This document shows, piece after piece, positions 14,822-18,282 of a stretch of DNA of 18,282 bases. Position numbers and translations under genes: made by a program. Source of the DNA: an uncultured Lachnospiraceae bacterium (lineage in GTDB: Bacteria > Bacillota > Clostridia > Lachnospirales > Lachnospiraceae); assembly GCA_902803245.1 (NCBI GenBank), contig CADCPJ010000126.1:1-18282 (forward strand), given 5' to 3'. Numbering within the stretch: the stretch's first letter is position 1; each line of letters opens with the position of its first letter. Below the pieces are notes generated by a model that saw only the letters and a list, made by a program, of their open reading frames with translations, did no database searches and was not told where the DNA came from.

Positions 14822-14995
14822 ATGCTGCCGAAAGACCCCGCGATCCTTCTGAGCTATGTGAACATGAAACTCCGGAACAACTACTCCTCACTTAAGGAAT
14901 TCTGCGAGGAGGAGCAGGCTGATATGGTGGAGCTGTGCAAGACACTCGACCGGATCGATTACAGCTACGATGCGCCGCGGAACCAGTTCGTGTGA
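14822..14995 (+). CDS. DUF4250 family mini-protein
   Basis: A 57-residue protein beginning MLPKDPAILLSYVNMKLRNNY and ending DYSYDAPRNQFV. This start and end pattern (LPKDP, a KLR(N/D)xYSSL stretch, then YxYDxxxNQFV) is that of DUF4250 proteins of Clostridia, which are about 55-60 residues long and have no known function. It is charged, probably helical, and has two cysteines but no signal peptide or membrane segment. A purine-rich AAGAGGAAA precedes the ATG with good spacing, supporting translation. No clear promoter was found, although TACAAT at about 14760-14765 could be a -10 box. GC-rich palindromic sequence (GGCGG..CCGCC) follows the stop and could end the transcript. Confidence 0.85.
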   Translation: MLPKDPAILLSYVNMKLRNNYSSLKEFCEEEQADMVELCKTLDRIDYSYDAPRNQFV

Positions 14996-15073
14996 ACTTC
15001 CGGCGGTCCGCAGGCCGCCTATGCATAGGCACTGTGCTTCGTGTCTTAAGAGGTGCGGCGATGCCGCGCCCGC

Positions 15074-16780
15074 TCAGTAGTTCTCCCACGAGCCGGTGAT
15101 CCAGGGGCTGTATTTTGAGAAAATGACCGGATCGCTCATCTCCGTGTAGTGGGCCGCCATGTAGGCATTGGCCCGCGCAAGCTGCTCGTCGCAGCACCCG
15201 TCGAAGCGGGTGTCTGTACACGGGTGCCCCGGACTTTCCAGGTGCTTCACGCCGCCAAGCGGATAGTGGAGCATGCACAGGTCGGACACGAGGAAATACT
15301 GGAACGCGTAGACGCCGGTTCCGCCGGGATCCATCCAGGTGATATCCACATTGTACCAGCTTCCGTCGATCTTCACCTGGTTCCAGCGATGCTGCATCGG
15401 CAGAGAGTCCGCCTGTATGCACGGGATCTGCAGGGCGTCGAGGAGGAACATGTAGAGGTCGGAGTACCCGCCGCACAGGAGGGCGCGGCCGTGGAAGAAA
15501 TCCTTGTAAGAGGAATTGATTCCGGCCTGCCGGACCGGCATCTCCAGGTCCATGCCGCTCTGGTCGTAGTCGATGTTGTCGCACATCCAGGATGCAAGAA
15601 GGAAGCACATGTACTGCTCCTTCATTCCCTGGCGGACGCCTGCCGCCTCGATGATCTCTTTTCTTCGCTTCAGGAAGGACGCCGACTCCTCGTCCGCGAT
15701 CGTGATATGGAAGCGGTACACGTCGCCGCCGTACCCGACGTCAAGGAGGGTGCTCCCGTCCTCCAGGGAGTAGCACCGCCCCCAGCCTTCCAGCATCTCG
15801 GAAAAGGAGAGCACGCGGCTCCTGGAAGAACGGAACGTAAGCCCCTCTTTAACCGGTGTGCCGTCGACAAAGAAACAGAACTCGTGATAGATGCCGCTCG
15901 AGCTGTTCTTTATGGTCAGCGATCCGTCCTCATCCGGCGATGCGGTAGAGGAGATGAGATTCCTGTCTTTCTCTCCGTTTCTGTAGAGATATGTGCTGAT
16001 CCTCATCTTTTTCTTCGGGGGAAGGACGGTGAGGGGGCAGGAGATCGTTGTCTTTCCGACCTTTGCGCAGATGACCGCGCTGCCCCTGGCTTTCCCGGTG
16101 ATGAAGACGGAGCTCGCTGTCCGCCTGCTTATCGTCACCAGGGAAGGATCCGTGCAGGTAAAGACCGCCGGGGCTCCGCCCTCAACGCCCAGAGTGACTG
16201 CTTCGCCGACGCGCACCGTGACGGAGGAGGCGCTAAGATGGACATCCCCCACGGTGATTTTCTGCCTGTACGTCCTGCTTCCCACCTTGTAGGAGATGAA
16301 GCAGGTCCCTTTCTTTTTTCCGGTGACCTTCCCCTTCTTCGTGACGGACGCCACTTTCCTGTCGGAAGAGGAGAAGGAGCCCGCTTTTATCCTGTTTGAA
16401 AATGTAAATGAGGTCGTTCCGCCCACCGGTATGGAAGACCCGCCGCTAAGCGTCATGGTCCATCCAAGGACCTTCACCTTGCATTTCAAAACGGTCCCGC
16501 CAAGGGCACAAGTGACGGCCGCCGTTCCCGTCTTCGATCCGGCGGCAAGCCTTGCGGAGCCGTCCGGCAGGGCCTTCACCTTCACCACGGACCTGTCCGA
16601 CGTCTTCCAGACCGGCCTGGATCCGCCGGCATTTTTAACGGAAATCACCTGTTCGAAGCCCGCATAGAGCGTGACTTTCTTCTTGTCAAGCGAAGGCGAC
16701 GCCGCAAAGACCTCAGCTCCGATGAGGAGGGTGAGGCAGCCAAGCAGCACTATGAAAAAAGATATTCTTCGGCTTTTCAT
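15074..16780 (-). CDS. Secreted protein with three BIG2 Ig-like domains and a transglutaminase-like domain
   Basis: A 568-residue exported protein. The ATG at 16778-16780 has GAGG six bases upstream; an in-frame ATG six codons earlier lacks a ribosome binding site. A signal peptide (MKSRRISFF, hydrophobic core, AEVFAA) is followed by three Ig-like repeats at about residues 28-104, 106-177 and 180-252, each with BIG2 signatures such as ASVTKKGKVTGKKKGT. After a linking region, residues ~365-500 form a transglutaminase-like fold with C436 in LLCGGYSDL, H464 in MQHRWNQVKIDG and D479 in YNVDITWMDP, a complete Cys-His-Asp triad. Such proteins are found on Clostridia cell surfaces and are thought to act as peptidases or crosslinkers. 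There is no LPxTG sorting signal or choline-binding repeat. It lies 136 bases downstream of the csoR-like gene on the same strand. Confidence 0.88.
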   Translation of the reverse strand: MKSRRISFFIVLLGCLTLLIGAEVFAASPSLDKKKVTLYAGFEQVISVKNAGGSRPVWKTSDRSVVKVKALPDGSARLAAGSKTGTAAVTCALGGTVLKCKVKVLGWTMTLSGGSSIPVGGTTSFTFSNRIKAGSFSSSDRKVASVTKKGKVTGKKKGTCFISYKVGSRTYRQKITVGDVHLSASSVTVRVGEAVTLGVEGGAPAVFTCTDPSLVTISRRTASSVFITGKARGSAVICAKVGKTTISCPLTVLPPKKKMRISTYLYRNGEKDRNLISSTASPDEDGSLTIKNSSSGIYHEFCFFVDGTPVKEGLTFRSSRSRVLSFSEMLEGWGRCYSLEDGSTLLDVGYGGDVYRFHITIADEESASFLKRRKEIIEAAGVRQGMKEQYMCFLLASWMCDNIDYDQSGMDLEMPVRQAGINSSYKDFFHGRALLCGGYSDLYMFLLDALQIPCIQADSLPMQHRWNQVKIDGSWYNVDITWMDPGGTGVYAFQYFLVSDLCMLHYPLGGVKHLESPGHPCTDTRFDGCCDEQLARANAYMAAHYTEMSDPVIFSKYSPWITGSWENY

Positions 16781-16873
16781 CCGGAACCTCGGTATCATCT
16801 GTGAATGCGGTACTTCTTTACAGCCGCTTCTTTAATAGTCGTTAACGAGACTGCATTCGGCAATTCATAAGGT

Positions 16874-16916
16874 CCGCCGGTATCATTACTGCTGTGTGAC
16901 AGCATCCGTCCGGCGG
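16874..16916 (-). other. Stem-loop after the csoR-like gene
   Basis: CCGCCGG (16874-16880) pairs perfectly with CCGGCGG (16910-16916), ending at the base next to the stop codon. Inside is a second small stem, TGCTG with CAGCA. No T-run follows on the minus strand, so it may be a processing or stability structure rather than a true terminator; read-through into the BIG2 gene is possible. Confidence 0.5.
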
Positions 16917-17624
16917 TTACTTCATGAACTGGTCGATTGCCCTGTTCATCTTCTCGATGGATTCCTCGTCGTGCTCCCTCACGGCCTCCACGATGCAGTG
17001 GTCCAGGTGCTCCTTCAGAAGGGCTTTTCCCGCCCCGTTGATCTCGGAGCGGACCGCGGCAAGCTGGATCAGCACATCCGAGCAGTCCTGGCCGTCCTCG
17101 ATCATCCGCTTTACCGACTCCAGGTGCCCGATCAGGCGGGAGAGACGGTTGATGATCTTTCTCATTTCCTTCGGGTCATGGCTGTGGGAGTGATTGCGGT
17201 GCATATGGCCGTGTCCGTGAGCGGGATCGCTTTCCGGATCATGGGCGTGCACGTGTCCTTGCTCATGCGTGTGTTTGTGCTCGTATGTGTGTTCACGTGT
17301 GTGCTCATGGGTGTGCATGTGCTCCTGCTCATGCGTGTGCTCATGGGTGTGCATGTGCTCTTGCTCATGCGTGCGCTCGCATGTATGCTCGCACGTGTGC
17401 TGATTCGTATCCTCCTTCGCATGCTCGCGAGTGTGCCTGTACGTATCTTCGCACTCGCCATCCTTCTTGCGCCGATGCCCGTGTTCGTGAACATGACCCT
17501 GCTCATCTCTATGCTCATGCCTGTGTTCGCCATCCTGCCCATGCATGTGCCCGCGGCCGTCATAACGATCAGGGGAGGAGGACGGAACGCGTCCCGCCCC
17601 GGACATTGTCTGATTGTCAGTCAT
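16917..17624 (-). CDS. CsoR-type metal-sensing repressor with a long histidine-rich N-terminal extension
   Basis: A 235-residue protein. Residues ~152-235 are a complete CsoR/RcnR-family (DUF156) helical domain: MRKIINRLSRLIGHLESVKRM, then C181 in QDCSDVLIQ and H206/C210 in KEHLDHC. The C-x24-H-x3-C spacing matches the Cu(I) ligands C36/H61/C65 of CsoR, not the Cys-His-His set of RcnR. Residues 26-149 hold 37 histidines in 124 residues, in motifs such as HEHTHEQEH, plus cysteines C58, C78 and C82. THEQEHMHTHEH occurs twice in tandem (85-96, 97-108). Shorter His-rich tails exist in relatives in this group; this one is far longer than the repressor domain. The ATG at 17622-17624 has GGAGG upstream; a TTG seven codons earlier would place GGAGG inside the coding part. 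Repression relieved by copper or another metal is inferred; no copper exporter lies nearby. Confidence 0.9.
   Translation of the reverse strand: MTDNQTMSGAGRVPSSSPDRYDGRGHMHGQDGEHRHEHRDEQGHVHEHGHRRKKDGECEDTYRHTREHAKEDTNQHTCEHTCERTHEQEHMHTHEHTHEQEHMHTHEHTREHTYEHKHTHEQGHVHAHDPESDPAHGHGHMHRNHSHSHDPKEMRKIINRLSRLIGHLESVKRMIEDGQDCSDVLIQLAAVRSEINGAGKALLKEHLDHCIVEAVREHDEESIEKMNRAIDQFMK
17301..17372 (-). repeat. 36-bp tandem duplication in the His-rich coding region
   Basis: Two copies, 17301-17336 and 17337-17372, differ at one base. On the coding strand each encodes THEQEHMHTHEH. The length is a multiple of three, so the duplication lengthens the histidine tail without a frameshift. Flanking sequence is a looser array of CAC/CAT-GAG codons, consistent with growth by slippage. 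Confidence 0.9.
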
Positions 17625-17695
17625 CGATGTGCTTACCTCCTTCAATGAACCTGGGCGCGCTTGAACCGGTGCTGATCAGTTACAATTATTTTTAC

Positions 17696-17704
17696 ATTTT
17701 ATCA
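17696..17704 (-). promoter_or_regulatory. Extended -10 candidate for the csoR-like gene
   Basis: On the minus strand the sequence reads TGA-TAAAAT, an extended -10 box, 72 bases before the start codon. No good -35 hexamer is found at 16-18 bases. The GC-rich segment CACCGGGCCGGCG (17711-17723) immediately upstream might be a regulator site. Weak call. Confidence 0.3.
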
Positions 17705-17765
17705 CAAAAACACCGGGCCGGCGAGTGGCTTCATTTTATGTTACCGTTTCTTAAAGAATACGCTC

Positions 17766-17795
17766 TTACAAATAATCTGCAGAATATGATAAAAT
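17766..17795 (+). promoter_or_regulatory. Promoter of the CarD-family gene
   Basis: TTACAA (17766-17771), an 18-base spacer, and TAAAAT (17790-17795) with TG at 17787-17788, an extended -10. The leader would be only about 20 bases, carrying a GGGAGAGG ribosome binding site before the ATG at 17822. Confidence 0.5.
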
Positions 17796-17821
17796 AGAGT
17801 CTATATGGGAGAGGTGAGAAC

Positions 17822-18282
17822 ATGAAATGGAAAACAGGAGATACGGTCGTCCACTCCCGGGACGGAATCTGCACCGTGACCGATATCCGGGAGATGACCC
17901 TGACAGGTAAGATGCAGGAATACTATATTCTTGAGCCTGTCTATGAGCGCAGCTCCAAGCTCTACATCCCCACCGAAAAGGAGGATCTCTTTTTGCGGTC
18001 TCCTGTGACCCGGGAGGAGATCACTCAGTATGTCCGAAAACTGCCCGAGGCGGACGTCGAGTGGATCGGGGATGAGAAGAAGCGGCAGAGCATGATCGTG
18101 GAAGTGAGAAAGACGGGCAGCTCCGAGACGCTGTTAAGCCTCATCTCGCTCTTTTACAGGAAGAGGGATGAGCAGCATGAGATGGGGAAGAAATTCCATT
18201 CCTCGGACGAGCAGTTCTTAAAAGACATCGAGACCCGGGTCAACCGGGAGTTTGCCTATGTCCTCGGAATTGACCCTTCCGA
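17822..18282 (+). CDS. CarD/CdnL/TRCF-family transcriptional regulator (3' end missing)
   Basis: An open frame from ATG 17822 to the window end, 153 residues so far, with no stop. The N-terminus MKWKTGDTVVHSRDGICTVTDI followed by YYILEPVYERSSKLYIPTEKE is the Tudor-like RNA-polymerase-interacting domain of CarD-family proteins (residues ~1-65), which bind the RNAP beta subunit and stabilise open promoter complexes. The following helical part (EEITQYVRKLPEADVEWIGDEKKR ...) fits the C-terminal DNA-binding domain. CarD proteins are usually 160-190 residues, so only a short piece is missing. GGGAGAGGTGAGAAC provides the ribosome binding site. It is divergent from the csoR-like gene, with a 197-base shared region. 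Which promoters it acts on cannot be told from here. Confidence 0.88.
   Translation, partial: MKWKTGDTVVHSRDGICTVTDIREMTLTGKMQEYYILEPVYERSSKLYIPTEKEDLFLRSPVTREEITQYVRKLPEADVEWIGDEKKRQSMIVEVRKTGSSETLLSLISLFYRKRDEQHEMGKKFHSSDEQFLKDIETRVNREFAYVLGIDPS

Noticed and set aside
14892..15608. Minus-strand frame of 238 codons overlapping the BIG2/transglutaminase gene
   Set aside because: It is an Arg/Pro-rich shadow of the real frame and overlaps the catalytic region of the 568-residue protein; no ribosome binding site.
16896..17648. Long plus-strand open frame (250 codons) antisense to the csoR-like gene
   Set aside because: It arises because the His/Glu/Thr codon repeats have no stops on the opposite strand; the product is low-complexity (VHVLLLMR-type) while the minus strand encodes a recognisable CsoR domain with a ribosome binding site.
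17711..17723. CsoR operator upstream of the csoR-like gene
   Set aside because: CACCGGGCCGGCG is GC-rich and partly palindromic, but it does not match the G/C-tract operators with flanking TA that are known for CsoR, so it is only mentioned as a possibility.

Overview
The window looks like chromosomal DNA of an anaerobic, low-G+C-phylum (Bacillota/Clostridia) bacterium with unusually GC-rich codon use, most probably a member of the Lachnospiraceae or a close relative. The basis is the gene set rather than any rRNA: a Gram-positive EIIBCA-type PTS permease beside ptsI, an Rrf2 regulator with cysK, an ArsP_2-type permease, a BMP/Nup nucleoside ABC transporter, a DUF4250 mini-protein, a CarD-family regulator and strong AGGAGG-type ribosome binding sites. 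The species assignment is inference. No rRNA, tRNA, CRISPR array, transposase or phage gene was seen.

Layout. (1) 1-3556, plus strand: the 3' part of a sucrose/trehalose-type PTS EIIBCA gene followed by ptsI, closed by a strong bidirectional terminator. (2) 3621-4973, minus strand: an ArsP_2-family permease and, downstream, an Rrf2-family regulator with three cysteines placed as in Fe-S-binding relatives. (3) 5122-6277: cysK with a near-consensus promoter and terminator. The same 12 defined bases, ATTCATA-N8-CTAGG, sit at the cysK promoter and just upstream of the Rrf2 gene, so the regulator probably controls itself and cysteine synthesis. (4) 6283-12564: a BMP-type transporter operon (binding protein, double ATPase, two permeases joined by 4-base overlaps) followed by mtnA, suggesting uptake and salvage of nucleosides or of methylthioadenosine-like compounds. 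A terminator and an 18-bp triple repeat lie between the binding protein and the ATPase. (5) 12573-13899: a 16-bp tandem array of eight units that runs into the start codon of a secreted Ser-Asp-His hydrolase. (6) 14019-14621: a cytidylate-kinase-like protein on the minus strand, convergent with the hydrolase, with a 15-bp tandem repeat at its stop codon. (7) 14822-14995: a DUF4250 mini-gene. (8) 15074-17624, minus strand: a secreted protein with three bacterial Ig-like (BIG2) domains and a transglutaminase-like Cys-His-Asp core, and upstream of it a CsoR-type metal-sensing repressor with a very long histidine-rich N-terminal extension. (9) 17822-18282: the start of a CarD-family gene, cut by the window end, divergent from the csoR-like gene.

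The most notable items are the CsoR-like repressor with about 37 histidines in a 124-residue tail grown by an in-frame 36-bp duplication, the shared Rrf2/cysK operator candidate, the repeated use of short tandem arrays (15, 16 and 18 bp) at gene boundaries, and the linkage of mtnA to a nucleoside transporter. None of these has been checked against a database; all calls come from reading the sequence.
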